DNA of 64,000 nt from Adineta ricciae (GCA_905250025.1 CAJNOJ010000370.1:1-64000); one strand, 5' to 3'. Positions 23,049-34,951 are shown, numbered from the stretch's first letter. Notes: generated by a model not told the origin, from the sequence alone. Program-made: numbers and translations.

Positions 23049-23803
23049 ATGCCGGGAAAAATAAGAATCGACTATGACAATGAAGATATTTATGAAGGAG
23101 AATTAGACAACGAAGACCGGCCACATGGCCGAGGCGTCTATACTCACCATACGGAAGCAGGTGAGGTACAAGTGGGAGTATATGATGGTGAATGGCAAAA
23201 TGGTAAAAAGCATGGCGAAGGAGCACATCATTATAGAAATGGCGATGTCTACAACGGTTCATGGCAAAATGGTCTAAGACATGGACATGGAACTTACACT
23301 TATCATAAAAAAACTGCAAATCAATCGGTTAAATATGTTGGTAATTGGGAAAATGACCAGAAACATGGCAAAGGTACGATGACGTTTTCAAATGGTGATA
23401 AGTATGAAGGTGATTGGAAGAATAACAACATGGAATCGAAAAAGTCTATTTATACTTATAAGGACAATTCAAAATATGAAGGTGAGTAGAATTGATCGAT
23501 AACAATCTCAATGAAACTAATCTCTGTCGTGAAGGCGCATGGAAAAATGATGATAAGAATGGCGAAGGCGTTTTGACATATAGCAACGGTGATGTTTATG
23601 AAGGACAATTCAAAGACGGAAAAAGACATGGCAAAGGAACGTATAAGTTCTCTCAGGGACAATCAAAAGTAGGATATTATGTAGACGATAAACGTGTCAG
23701 TGGAAAACCCAATGGTTCTGAACAGGCCGCTACGACAACGACTTCAAATGCAACTTATCCAGAACATGACGCTCGTTCGGAAGACGAACATACAGATGAT
23801 TAG
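23049..23803 (+). CDS. MORN-repeat protein (haplotype A)
   Basis: Two exons, 23049-23481 and 23535-23803, joined by a 53-bp intron (GTGAGT...GAAG) in frame; ~233 residues. Seven MORN repeats of about 22-23 residues are visible (patterns YEGELDN..PHGRGVY, YDGEWQNGKKHGEG, YNGSWQNGLRHGHGTY, YVGNWENDQKHGKGT, a degenerate YEGDWKNNN, YEGAWKNDDKNGEG, YEGQFKDGKRHGKGT), then an acidic, Thr-rich tail. MORN repeats are common in membrane- or axoneme-associated scaffolds (radial-spoke-like proteins), so a ciliary role is possible. Its start lies 94 bp after the DCX stop on the same strand, which fits a short intergenic or operon-like arrangement. Confidence 0.9.
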
Positions 23804-23885
23804 TTTGTCGCGCATTGATTGAATTATATAACTGACTTTTTCGTCTTGACTTGATTTGTAATAAACGAGTAAAGTTCATCTTCCT

Positions 23886-24042
23886 GTTAGCGATCACGTA
23901 TCGCTCTTCTCTTCCATTTTGAAAGAATGTTATCTGCAATAACATTCTTTCCCTTTTCGTTTTGTTTTTCTTTTCGTGGGAGAGTCACTTGCTCTTTCAA
24001 CTCGAATAAACGTAGTTATTCTCGTTGAGTCTCTCCTTTTCC
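23886..24042. other. Haplotype-specific insertion (first part)
   Basis: Haplotype B runs straight from GTCTTCC to AGAAAGTATTC at about 28069, while haplotype A carries about 190 extra bases here, continuing after the assembly gap at 33475-33510. The insert is bounded by CTTCC on both sides (a 5-bp repeat), consistent either with insertion making a 5-bp target duplication or with deletion in B by microhomology. Confidence 0.65.
23921..23951. repeat. Perfect 13-bp hairpin
   Basis: GAAAGAATGTTAT and its exact reverse complement are separated by CTGCA. It lies within the haplotype-A-only insertion downstream of the MORN gene. Confidence 0.95.
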
Positions 24043-24043
24043 N
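24043..24043. other. Assembly join (single N)
   Basis: Sequence before the N is haplotype A downstream of the MORN gene. Sequence after it matches the DCX intron at about 19688 onward. The 84 bases before it (23959-24042) reappear identically after the N at 33390. Confidence 0.9.
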
Positions 24044-24135
24044 CAATTTACGGTATAATACGAAGCTATGTCAAGCGTGCGTTCAAATATCTTAATGCAT
24101 AGAGTGCATCAATATTATATAGGTTTCCATTATAG

Positions 24136-27100
24136 GGCGACTACCTCAAAAAGAGAAGTCCGATCAAATTAAAATTGCCATTTATATGAATCAAGAAGAT
24201 TTCATACCAATTATACCCGTGACGAGAGATCGTAAAACACAAGTGTTTGAGCATAGATGTCAGTATGAAACACCCGATTGTTGTACACATTACAAACCTT
24301 TGAATGAATATGATATATCAATCATCCTAAAGAGATTACCGTATGTTGATAAATATACACAATTAAGTCAATACGTACCTCAAATGGAACGTCCAGATTG
24401 TTCGAAACGCAGTCGATGTCCACATCAACAAGACAAGGCATTTGTTATTGATATATCAACACAAACGGGTATTATTATTGTACAAATCGAAACGATGGAC
24501 TCAGTGAAGACTGCAATTTCAATTAATGAAATGGATATACTGGTGTACAACGCTTTTGTTATCGAAAACGTAGATGACATGAAACTTCCTAACAAAATCA
24601 ATGATTTCGATAAAGAATATAAGATACAATCAGTTGACCAAGCTGATACTTACAAAGTTCCTTTGTTACACCATGAAAACGATTTACGAATTGGTACTCC
24701 ACTAGTTGAACATCCCGATAGAGGTAATAATTCATCACGACTAAATTTCAATAAATCGTTTGATCTTCTATGAGTAGTTTTACTTCCTTCAGCAACAAAC
24801 AACCATGATCAGTTATCACCATCGTACTGCTGTCATTGTCCATCTGTTGATATTATTAGTCAATGCGAAATCCGTTGCAGACCAATTACGCCAGTGGTAA
24901 GAAGCTGCTGTGCCTCCTGTGCACAATGCTTCGGAAATTTGCGAAGAAAACTCTGTAAATGCTGCAATCCATCACCTAGTAAGGATAAAACGAACGAACA
25001 AACAAACAAAGACCAGATAGAGTATCCACATATCCTGCACGTTTTCAATATTGAGTTAGCCAGTCTGATCACATACACTAATATTTTAGAATAACAGGAT
25101 GAGACTTCTGTAAGAAATTACAAATGCGTTTTCATCTGTTCGTAGTGATTTTCCTAGTTCGGCTAAATTTTATCAACAGGTATATCCAATAGTGAATGTA
25201 ATACTGAGATGAGAACATGAGGAGAACATATTGACAAATATAATAGTTACTTTTACCGAGGCATAGAAATTAAATGCAGAGGCTATTCAAGGTTACAATT
25301 TCTGTGCCGCCATCTTCCTTCTTCCACTCGGAGAACTCCAAGGATCATAAAACATGTCACTTGTAAGTAAATAAAGTTGATTGATTTTCTATCTCTAAAG
25401 ACCCAGATCCACCGCCAGATCCACCCTCAACTCCACCGCCAGTCCCACCACCAGTTCCACCACCGCCTTGCTGTCCTCCAGTGGCAATTGTTGGTGCATG
25501 CTGTACATGTTGTTCAATGACGGTTCGAGCTCCAGGACGCTGTTGGACGAAACTATGCAAAAATCGAGGACCACACCCTGAACAAGTTCCACAACCAACT
25601 CCACCACCAGCTCCACCGTCAACTCCACCGCTAGTGCCACCACCAGCTCCACCGCCAGTTCCACCACCAACTCCACCGCTAGTGCCACCATCACCTTGCT
25701 GTCCTCCAGTGGCAATTGTTGGTGCATGCTGTACATGTTGCTCAATGACTGTTCGAACTCCAGGACGCTGTTGGACGAAACTATGCAAAAATCAAAGACC
25801 ACGCCCTCATGTTCACCCTGAAACTGACGATAGTAAGTAAAAACGTAAGGTCATTGTCCGATAAGGAAATTAGAGATTTATATTGACTTTATGGATTACA
25901 AAGTCGTAATGATAACCAATTAGCTGCTTCAATATAAAATAAAAGATAACTTCTAATTGGATTAGAGCTAAGACTTTTTCTACGGATGTCAGAAGAAAAT
26001 ACGTACTTATAATGGAAGGTGTGTGATAATAACCAAAAATATGATGCTTCAAAACGTTACTTTTGAGTAAAACTCGAATTAGGATCACTTCAGCTGGTCA
26101 ATATATCGATCTCATAATATTTTTATTTCCGCATTCACTTCATAATTGTCTATACCTTTGATGATCTGTTTCTTTTACTTTTATAGTGAAACAACCTGTT
26201 TTACTCAATCGTAGGGATTTTTCAGCACCACTGTCTCCTGTACTAGAAACCCTCGATTCTTATAAGGTTTCCAAAATGAAGAATGCTATAGACACTAATA
26301 TACTTCCGGATGTTGGTCAACATGAAAATTCTGATATGATTAAACCGCCTGTGTCTGGCAATAATACAGATACTTATCACCTTAAACCATGTTCTCCTGA
26401 AAAAGAACAACCAGATGGAGGAAAACAACCAAAGGCGAAGAACCGATCCGGTCAATTTGAGCATATGCCACAAGTGGAACATTCCGATCAAGCAAAACAT
26501 TACTTACCGCGATGTATACCACAACCAAAGCATCAGGTTGAATATCCTGATCAATTGAAAATTCTGAAAGGTCGGCCGTATACTGAAAAACCTGATCTGG
26601 TTAAATATCCTGCGCGATTCAATAAAGTCGACAAACCACCTATTCGCGCTAGACACAAACCTCAAGTTGAAATACCAGATCGATATAAACGATGCGAAAT
26701 CATCCATAGAAGAGACAGAATTCATATGATTCAGACAGAACAACCTGATGAAATCAAACGATCAAAATATTTACCACATCATAATAAGAAGTAAAAAGCG
26801 CGTCTTTCGTTTGATTTCTTCAAAACATCTTTCTGTAACAGGCCTCCCAAAGTACCTCTGGATAAACGTCATTATCCGACACGAAATTTTTATGTTCAAG
26901 TTTTCAAGAAAAATGATTTTTCTCGATCTGCTTATTGTAAATCATGTTCGATGGATACTGTAAGTTATGAATACTTGTACCTGATGAAATGCTTACGTAT
27001 ATTTCTATCAAAAGATCCTATCTGAAGCAACGCAAAATTTATCAATGTCGATGGCTGCTCGACATCTGTTCGATATGCATGGAAGAGAAATCTTTCGACG

Positions 27101-27140
27101 AGAAGATATCCGACAGGATCGATCATATTACGTGACATAA
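24136..27140 (+). CDS. Doublecortin-domain protein, haplotype B, 5' part missing
   Basis: Matches exons 4-9 of the gene at 18904: 24136-24723, 24793-24978, 25401-25832, 26187-26790, 26842-26959, 27015-27140. Exons 1-3, including the first DCX domain, are missing because the contig begins at the N (24043). The frame is intact throughout with scattered substitutions and one codon deletion near 24577. Exon 6 is 168 nt shorter than in A and differs in kind: no PPSG minisatellite, but two copies of a ~35-residue Cys module (PCCPPVAIVGACCTCCSMTV...GRCWTKLCKN) separated by PPxP repeats, where A has one. This is best read as the other allele. Confidence 0.8.
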
Positions 27141-27236
27141 GAACATTTTCTTTTGCGATTTGAAAATATTCTCCGACTTTCAATTTTGTACTTGTGTCTT
27201 TTATCTTTTGTAGATAATTAACAATTACAAATTCCA

Positions 27237-27991
27237 ATGCCGGAAAAAATAAGAATCAACTATGACAATGAAGATATTTATGAAGGAGAATTAGACAACG
27301 AAGACCGGCCACACGGCCGAGGCGTCTATACTCATCATACGGAAGCAGGTGAGATACAAGTAGGAGTATATGATGGCGAATGGCAAAATGGTAAAAAGCA
27401 TGGCGAAGGAACACATCATTATAGAAATGGTGATGTCTACAAAGGTTCATGGCAAAATGGTTTAAGACATGGTCATGGGACTTACACTTATCATAAAAAA
27501 ACAGCAAATCAATCGGTTAAATATGTTGGTAATTGGGAAAATGATCAGAAACATGGCAAAGGTACGATGACGTTTTCAAATGGTGATACCTATGAAGGTG
27601 ATTGGAAGAATAACAACATGGAATCGAAAAGGTCTATTTATACTTATAAGGACAATTCAAAATATGAAGGTGAGTAGAATTGATGAATAACAATCTCAAT
27701 AAAATTAATCTCTCTCGTGAAGGTGCATGGAAAAATGATGATAAGAATGGCGAAGGCGTTTTGACCTATAGCAACGGTGATGTTTATGAAGGACAATTCA
27801 AAGACGGAAAAAGACATGGCAAAGGAACGTATAAGTTCTCTCAGGGCCAATCAAAAGTAGGATATTATGTAGACGATAAACGTGTCGGTGGAAAACCCAC
27901 GAGTTCTGAACAGGCCGCTACGACAACGACTTCAAATGCAACTTATTCAGAAAATGACGCTCGTTCGGATGGCGAACATACAGATGATTAG
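27237..27991 (+). CDS. MORN-repeat protein (haplotype B)
   Basis: Same structure as the gene at 23049: exons 27237-27669 and 27723-27991 with a 53-bp intron. Seven MORN repeats are kept, with few amino-acid changes (for example Gly3 to Glu, Asn to Lys in the third repeat). It starts 96 bp after the DCX stop. Probably allelic, not a paralogue. Confidence 0.9.
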
Positions 27992-28347
27992 TTTGTTGCG
28001 CATTGATTGAATTATATGACTGACATTTTCATCTTGACTTGATTTGTAATAGACGAGTAAAGTTCGTCTTCCAGAAAGTATTCTTTAATATGAAGCGATT
28101 CTATTGTGTTGGTCGTAAATGTGTAAGGTGGCGTTTTGGAAAGTTTTTGTACATGGTTCTTTTCGAAGAATTCTATACGAATGGAACAATGAATGAGGAT
28201 TTACGAGCACAGCACGACTAAATCATGATTAATGTTTTATTTGCAACAAAAAAGAAAATCCTGCATTTGATAAACACATATTTGTACTATAACATCGATA
28301 AAGTCAATGCGTGTAGACCCACTAGGCATCATTTACAGGTCTCACCC

Positions 28348-29281
28348 TCATATTTGAGAAATAGCATTATCGTTTGGAATAGTTTGGTGAATTGTTGCAA
28401 TATTGACTGACATTTGTATATTTCGCTCCTGTTTAACTTGTTTTAGAACGGGTTTCATGCAAAAGAGATCGAAACAATTAATGCATATATTAATTGGTAC
28501 TGCAATGTAGTTAACAATCAGGAACCAAAAGGCCGTTTGATACAATGTAGCGTGACAGTAATCAGCTGAATTTGGATCATGAAGATTCACTCGAACTTTG
28601 ACATGAAAAATCCAATAATTTCCCTGAAGCAAGTTCAAAGTCATACAATGCGCAAAAGAAAGTAAGTTTCATACTCACTAGAATGAACCACACTATCATA
28701 AAACAAGGAAGACAGCATCCACAACTAACGAGAACAGCTATCCAGGAGCATTTACAAATGAACACCACTTTTTCTCCCCATCCGAAAAAGTGGTCTTCCT
28801 TGCAAGCAGCCAATTTGTTCTGAAAATAAAAAATATTAATATTTTATCTTTCGTGAGCTTCGTGCGCAATTAATAAAAAAAAATAGTAAAGGACGTTTTT
28901 ATCGTAACTGATGTTTTCTACCTGAAGCATTGTGCCAACATAGAAAAAGCCGGACAAAGAATAGTGAACCAATTGAAAAATGGGTATCATCCTCTCAACG
29001 GGACACTGGTGAAGATAAATAGCACTGATTACAATTGCAGGCACTGGTAGTAATGCACAACAAGTCGTGAAGATGTATATGATTGTATTAATAGTACCTA
29101 TAAGCCAGATAGGTAGTCGTGGAGCATATACATATTTTTTATCAGCAGTGCGGGAGATTGTACCCGGTTGCATTTCATCATTGTTAGCATATAAATGGGT
29201 AAATAAGGGCTCCGGTGCTGGCGAATAAGTCGAATTCGTGTCACTCTTAAAATCATACGATGTGGACGCTTCTGTTGACAT
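28348..29281 (-). CDS. Four-TM membrane protein, TMEM272-like (haplotype B)
   Basis: Three exons on the minus strand: 29281-28922, 28819-28679 and 28623-28348, with GT-AG introns that keep the frame. The N-terminus is Ser/Thr-rich and cytosolic-like (MSTEASTSYDFKS...). About four hydrophobic helices follow: IWLIGTINTIIYIFTTCCAL, VPAIVISAIYLH followed by CPVERMIPIFQL, the Cys-rich CSWIAVLVSCGCCLPCF segment in exon 2, and FWFLIVNYIAVPINICI in exon 3. The C-P-x-E-x-x-I-P-I motif recalls TMEM272-type proteins, but this is a weak assignment. It is divergent from the ADP-ribosyltransferase gene 233 bp away, so the two may share a promoter. Confidence 0.7.
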
Positions 29282-29514
29282 TGGCTTTAATCAATTGCGT
29301 GTGATATAAAGATGAATGTCGCAAAATTACACTTGAAAAACGGAAGTAAATACGCACATGAGTGATCATATTGAAATTTCTCAATCTACCAATATATTCA
29401 TCTAATGACGCATATTTTCTCTCTATTTCGCCTTTACTTAAACATGCGCATAAATAGTCAATACATCGAGTCGATACAGTAAGGTGAAATACGAAAAGAA
29501 AAACGATAACAAAA

Positions 29515-31351
29515 ATGATAAGAAACGAATCGATTTGTTCGTTGGCTGATACGGTTGAATCGCATGGAACTGATGCGTCGTCAGATACTACGAATAAAAA
29601 TATTCTGGTATGGTATGATCCAAATATGTCCGAACATGAAGAATACTATCAACGTATCATTTATGCCCTGAGGCAAAGCAACACCGTTCATCAATTTCTC
29701 TTTTATTCAAATCAAGACCTATGCATTTCGTACATTCAATCAGAATCGGATGAAAACAGAATTTTTATGCTCATATCAGGTAGAATTATGATTGGAACTA
29801 TTGTTTATAGATATTATCTCTTTACTTTTCATGTAAGGAATGGATGCTGATATGATGAAGCTCTTGTTAGCGAAAATATATCGACTTAAGCAAATCGATT
29901 CAATTTTTCCGTACGTAACTAATAAAGAAGTGCTTCAGAGATGTCAACCACTCGAATTGGACTATTATACGGTCATGGGAATCTATAATCAGTCGACTGT
30001 TTTGATCAAAGCGGTACTTCAACGGCTTAAAACTGAATATCAACTGAGAGTTCTTCGTAATCCCGATCGATCTTGCATAAGTGTATTGATCAGTTTGACA
30101 CCAGTGTCACCTGATGATGATCCGATCGGTCTAACGAGATTCTCATGCATCGGTCTCGAGCAAAATTTTACTGGATATCTACATGATTGCCAAAGCGCAT
30201 ACGACTATGTCTGGTTTCAAATGTTCACAATCCTACTTGAAAGAACACCGTGTAACCAACAGACGCGACGAATAATGACTCAATGCTGTCGTGATCTTTA
30301 TAGGGCGAATGATATAAGTCTCAAACAAATCGATCATTTTGGACGCACATACAAAGCAGACCGAGCTCTCCATTGGTATACGAAGCCAGGCTTCTTTAAT
30401 ATGGTCATCAACAGTGTATTGCGCTCAAATAATGTGGGTGCTTTGTATGTATTTCGCGAACAAATTCTGGACATACGAATGGATCTTGCCGTTAAATGCA
30501 AAGAACAGATTAAGCAGTGGCAACGCGATGGTTTTCGTCAGCGTCCTCTTTATCGTGGTACAACGATGGATCATGAGAAGTATCAAGAGTTACAAACGAA
30601 CTCTATTGACCATTTCATCAGCTTTTATGGATTCCTTTCGACAACATATGATGAAAATGTCGCACAAATGTTTGCTGCATCTGGGGATGAAACATTATCA
30701 GCAAAAAACCAAGTATCCGTTATTTTCGTTATCACAGTACCGACTTTGTCTGAGTTCGATGATGACTTGGTGTTCGCCAGTGTGTTGAGTGTAGCGGCTG
30801 TTTCTGACGAAGAAGAGATTCTCTTCGATATTGGTACAACATTTAAAGTAGAAAGTACGACCTATGAACCGCAGAATAAAACTTACTATGTAAGGATGCT
30901 GGCAACCAGCGAGGGTGCACGTGCCGCCCGTCGTGTCATGTTAGAAAATTGGGTTGAGCTGTGCGATTTAATGGTAAATCGAGTGAACGAATGGTATGAT
31001 TTCGCCCGTGACGGTTGTAAAGAACTCTTGTCAAAGGAAGATCTGAAGGAACTTTCATGGAATCATGTTTTACAACGCATTGTTTACACAAAAAATCTTA
31101 TGACAACGACTGCAGCAATCACAAGACAAAGTCCGTTCCAAGCATTGCCATCGAAATCCCGAGTATTAGTTAAAAACGCCGACCGTGGAGTTCTGCAACG
31201 AGCCTGGGGTTACATGAAACGACATGTTTTCAGAACAGATCCTAGCGTGTTATATTCTCCGCAGCCTCGAAATGCTGCACAAGCTTACAATACTCGTTTA
31301 CAACAAGATGTTCAAGTAATCAATACCATGATAGACAAATTCGGAAGGTAG
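29515..31351 (+). CDS. ADP-ribosyltransferase (ART, R-S-E type), haplotype B
   Basis: Two exons, 29515-29779 and 29838-31351, joined in frame; ~592 residues. The N-terminal ~150 residues (ILVWYDPN...DLCISYIQ...RIFMLISG, then Q-I-D-S-I-F) are the domain that precedes ART or TPR regions in many bdelloid proteins. The C-terminal half has the arginine-specific ART signature in order: Arg in PLYRGTTMD (~residue 330), the STS-like GFLSTT, and the E-x-E motif in SDEEEILFDIG followed by GTTFKV. Such enzymes transfer ADP-ribose from NAD+ to protein arginines (some act on other targets). There is no signal peptide, so an intracellular site is likely. The RNA ligase gene converges on it from 900 bp downstream. 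Confidence 0.85.
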
Positions 31352-32250
31352 CTCGATTGTACATAATTAAGGATTTGAATATATAATCTCAAAATATAAC
31401 AATATCGAAGAAAATTCAGACGTGCACGTTGTACTCAATACGATTTGTCAAAAAAAAGAGAACTTCCATATCTTCTCAGGACAAGTTTCAAGGTTTCTTT
31501 TCCTTCCGCCAAACATACAATAAGTTTTTATAGTGCAATTCATAGTCAATATAATCCAAACAATGAACGTCTTTTCCCTTTTTATTTTGATAGAGAAGAT
31601 TATTACTGTCACTAACTTAAAGACATAAACACGGCTGAAACCTGAGAATGAGTCCGATGCCATTGACTAAAAATCGATTTGGTCACTTTCCGATGAACGT
31701 CGGGCAATGGCAAAAGACGAACAAACGATATTAGTAGCGGATTGAAGAAAATAAAGAATTACGCATATTGACTGAAAATGGGTACAATGTCGTATGGCAC
31801 GCCACACAAATGAATTAACATAAGAATTATTGGTGGTAAATTAAAAACGATCAATAACGATGTTATACTAATTAGTTAACTGGAGAATCATCCGACAATA
31901 TTTTTCTTCATTGATTGTCGTCCAAATTCAGGTGACATTTTTAATGTATTCTCAGTGAAGGAATCTGTGTTTTTCATATGATAAATGTATGGAAAACTCG
32001 ATATTACCACTGCGTTGGTTTCGATATGACGGTTTACATCTGTCGTAGATGAGTTCAATTTACCTGACTACAAATAACATTGGTTACCAATTTGTGATTC
32101 TTGAATAAAAATTCATGACATAGAAGAAATTAATTTCATCAGAAAAATGAATCTTTTCTAAAAGGATGAGCACAGTACTTCTTCACATTGTTCTATTTAA
32201 TATTTGTCTGATAAAAATCACAGTATAGCTTCTAGATATAAACGAAACGT
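31352..32250. other. 3'-3' intergenic region between ART and RNA ligase (haplotype B)
   Basis: AT-rich sequence between two convergent genes, present in equivalent form at 36739-37629. Frames such as 31448-31663 are conserved only as well as the surrounding noncoding DNA and have no domain signal. Confidence 0.45.
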
Positions 32251-33389
32251 TTACTCGTCATCATTGTTCGCTGTGTTAGTATCTTCAGTGATTTGAAAAA
32301 TGTCTTTCATATGTGAAATGGCAAACTTTTTAAAATCATTTTCTTTGCCTCCGTATAAATTCATTAGCAATGGCATATACACTTTCATTGCATTCTCGTT
32401 CATAATTTTGATCGCATAATCCTTCCGTGATAAGTCTTTGTTCTCTTCGTGGAAATTTTCAACAGTCTGAACTATTTGATTGTAAATTGGTCGCACCCGA
32501 TTTTCCATATCTGTGATCTTTCGTAGATATTCGTCTTGATCGACGACTAGAGATCGTAAATCGTCGGTTTGTTCATTGATGACGCACTGGAAGAGATATT
32601 TGGGTGACGACAAGCTTGTTCGTGTATGGTGAAGTAATAGATATTTGTGAGTTTTGATCTTAACTAAATAGGACTTCTGATCTGCACCGATAATTTCTAC
32701 CACATAGCCTTCACCTTCTGTTTCATTCCGTATGTCTTCAACTAATTTTGCATGAGCTAAATCCATTGCTATTTGTTTAAACGATACGACATTTTCGACC
32801 ATGGTGCTACAATGTTTTTCTTCGAGAAATTTTATCAGTCGATTACCGAATAATGTCACGCCTGTCAGATGACAACGTATAGAAAGTATCCGTAGTTCTG
32901 GCTCATTGTAATACAGAACAATTTGATTGGTGGGTGATGTATATTCGAAATTCACTGTTTTGTTATCATGAACAATACTACTGACTTCATCGAAATATTT
33001 CCCTGAAAACAAAAGAAAACGATCGGTTATTGAAATGTTTAGTCGAAGCCAACCTTACCTGTTAGTAATTTCATCGCTTCCAATGCCTGCGATGATTTCA
33101 GAGATGCTTTCGATTTTAATTTCGTTTGTCCTCTATGCAAATATGTTGATATCAGTGAACCATCGAGTTTTTCCATTTGAATTCCGAGGGCTCCTAAGGG
33201 ATGGATGTTTACGCCGTTTCCTTCTTCGTAATTAAAGAACTTTTCCGGTGGTAAACAAACGAGTTGGACGTTTTCGGCATCGGTTATATCGAACATTGTT
33301 CCACGACAATTCAAAGCCGATGGATAGGAAAATTGTTCATATGAACAGAGGATATAATTGAATATACGATATTTAGTCGAATCACATTC
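32251..33389 (-). CDS. T4 Rnl1-type RNA ligase, haplotype B, 5' end lost
   Basis: Two exons are visible: 33389-33059 (open to the gap at 33390) and 33002-32251. Rnl1-family motifs in order: CRGTMFD; PPEKFFNYEEG; the nucleotidyltransferase motif I MEKLDGSLIS, with Lys as the likely AMP-accepting residue; KLKSKASLKSSQA; motif IV EGYVVEI; motif V YLVKIKTHKYLLLH; then a helical C-terminal domain ending in acidic residues. Known Rnl1 enzymes join RNA ends with ATP via a lysyl-AMP intermediate. All catalytic motifs seem present, so activity is likely. Upstream residues (FNYILCSYEQFSYPSALN) fit the family's N-terminal domain, but the beginning is missing. An intron in a gene of phage/bacterial type shows it is a domesticated nuclear gene. 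Confidence 0.85.
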
Positions 33390-33390
33390 N
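33390..33390. other. Assembly join (single N)
   Basis: Haplotype B stops here inside the ligase coding region. The next base begins haplotype A sequence overlapping 23959-24042. Haplotype A stops at exactly the same ligase position at 38769. Confidence 0.9.
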
Positions 33391-33510
33391 GTTTTGTTTT
33401 TCTTTTCGTGGGAGAGTCACTTGCTCTTTCAACTCGAATAAACGTAGTTATTCTCGTTGAGTCTCTCCTTTTCCTTGATGGTGGATTTGATTTGGATATA
33501 GAGAGCTCAC
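33391..33510. repeat. 84-bp overlap with 23959-24042 plus end of the A-specific insert
   Basis: Bases 33391-33474 equal 23959-24042 without a mismatch. Bases 33475-33510 complete the haplotype-A-only insertion, after which the sequence aligns with haplotype B from about 28065. Confidence 0.9.
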
Positions 33511-33791
33511 ACTTCCAGAAAGTATTCTTTAATATGAAGCGATTCTATTATGTTGGTCGTACATGTGTAAGGTGGCGTTTTGGAAGGTTTTTGTACATGA
33601 TTATTTTCGTAGAATTCTATACGAATGGAACAATGAATGAGGATTTGCGAGCACAGTGTTACTAAATCATGATTAGTGTTTTATTTGCAACAAAAAAGAA
33701 AATCCTGCATATGATAAACACGCATTCGTACTGTAACACCGATAAAGTCAGTGCGTGTAGACCTACCAGACATCATTTACAGGTCTCACCC

Positions 33792-34716
33792 TCATATTCG
33801 AGAAATAACATCATCGTTCGGAATAGTTTGGTCAATTGTTGCAATATTGACTGGCAATTGTATATTTTGCTCTTGTTTAACTTGCTTTAGAACGGGTTTC
33901 ATACAAAAGCGATCGAAACAATGAATGCATATATTAATCGGTACTACAATGTAGTTAACAATCAGGAACCAAAACGCCGTTTGATACAATGTAGCATGAC
34001 AGTAATCAACTGAATTTGGATCATGAAGATTCACTCGACCTTTGACATGAAAAATCCAATAATTTCCCTGAAGCAAGTTCGAAGTCATACAAGGCGCAAA
34101 AGAAAGTAAGTTTCATACTCACTAGAATGAACCACACTATGATAAAACAAGGAAGACAGCATCCACAACTAGCGAGAACAACTATCCAGGAGCATTTACA
34201 CATGAACACCACACTTTCTCCCCATCCGAAAAAGTGCTCTTCATTGAAAGCATCCAATTTATTCTGAAAAAAAAAATATTAATATTTTATCTAACGTGGA
34301 CTCCGTGCGCAATTAATAAAATAGTAAAGGGCGTTTTTATCGTTACTGATGTTCTCTACCTGAAGCATTGTGCCAACATACAGAACACCGGACAAAGAAT
34401 AGTAAACCAATTGGAAAATGGGTATCATCCTCTCAACTGGACACTGGTGAAGATAAATAGCACTGATTACGATTGCAGGTACTGGTAGTAATGCACAACA
34501 AGTCGTGAAGATGTATATGATTGTATTAATAGTACCTATAAGCCAGATAGGTAGTCGAGGAGCGTATACATATTTTTTATCAGCAGTGCGGGAGATTGTA
34601 CTCGGTTGCATTTCATCATTGTTAGCATATAAATGGGCAAATAAGGGCTCCGGTGCTGGCGAAGTCGAATTCGTGTCACTCTTAAAATCATACGATGTGG
34701 ACGCTTCTGTTGACAT
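33792..34716 (-). CDS. Four-TM membrane protein, TMEM272-like (haplotype A)
   Basis: Allelic counterpart of 28348-29281 with the same three exons (34716-34360, 34263-34123, 34067-33792). Differences are mostly conservative; one Tyr codon in the Ser/Thr-rich N-terminus is absent and the start of exon 2 differs at several residues (DAFNEE against AACKED). The frame is intact. Confidence 0.7.
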
Positions 34717-34951
34717 TGACTTTAATCGATTGCGTGTGATATAAAGATGAATGTCGCAAAATTACACTTGAAAAACGGAAGTAAATACGCACATGAGTGA
34801 TCATATTGAAATTTCTCAATCTACCAAGATATTCATCTAATGGCGCATATTTTCTCTCCATTTCGCGCTTACTTAAACACGTGCATAAATAGTCAATACA
34901 TCGAGTCGATACAGTAAGGTGAAATACGAAAAGAAAAAACGATAACAAAAA

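Noticed and set aside
30339-30788. 149-codon frame overlapping the ART gene
   Set aside because: Shadow in another frame; the ART frame has conserved catalytic motifs and allelic substitutions that preserve protein.
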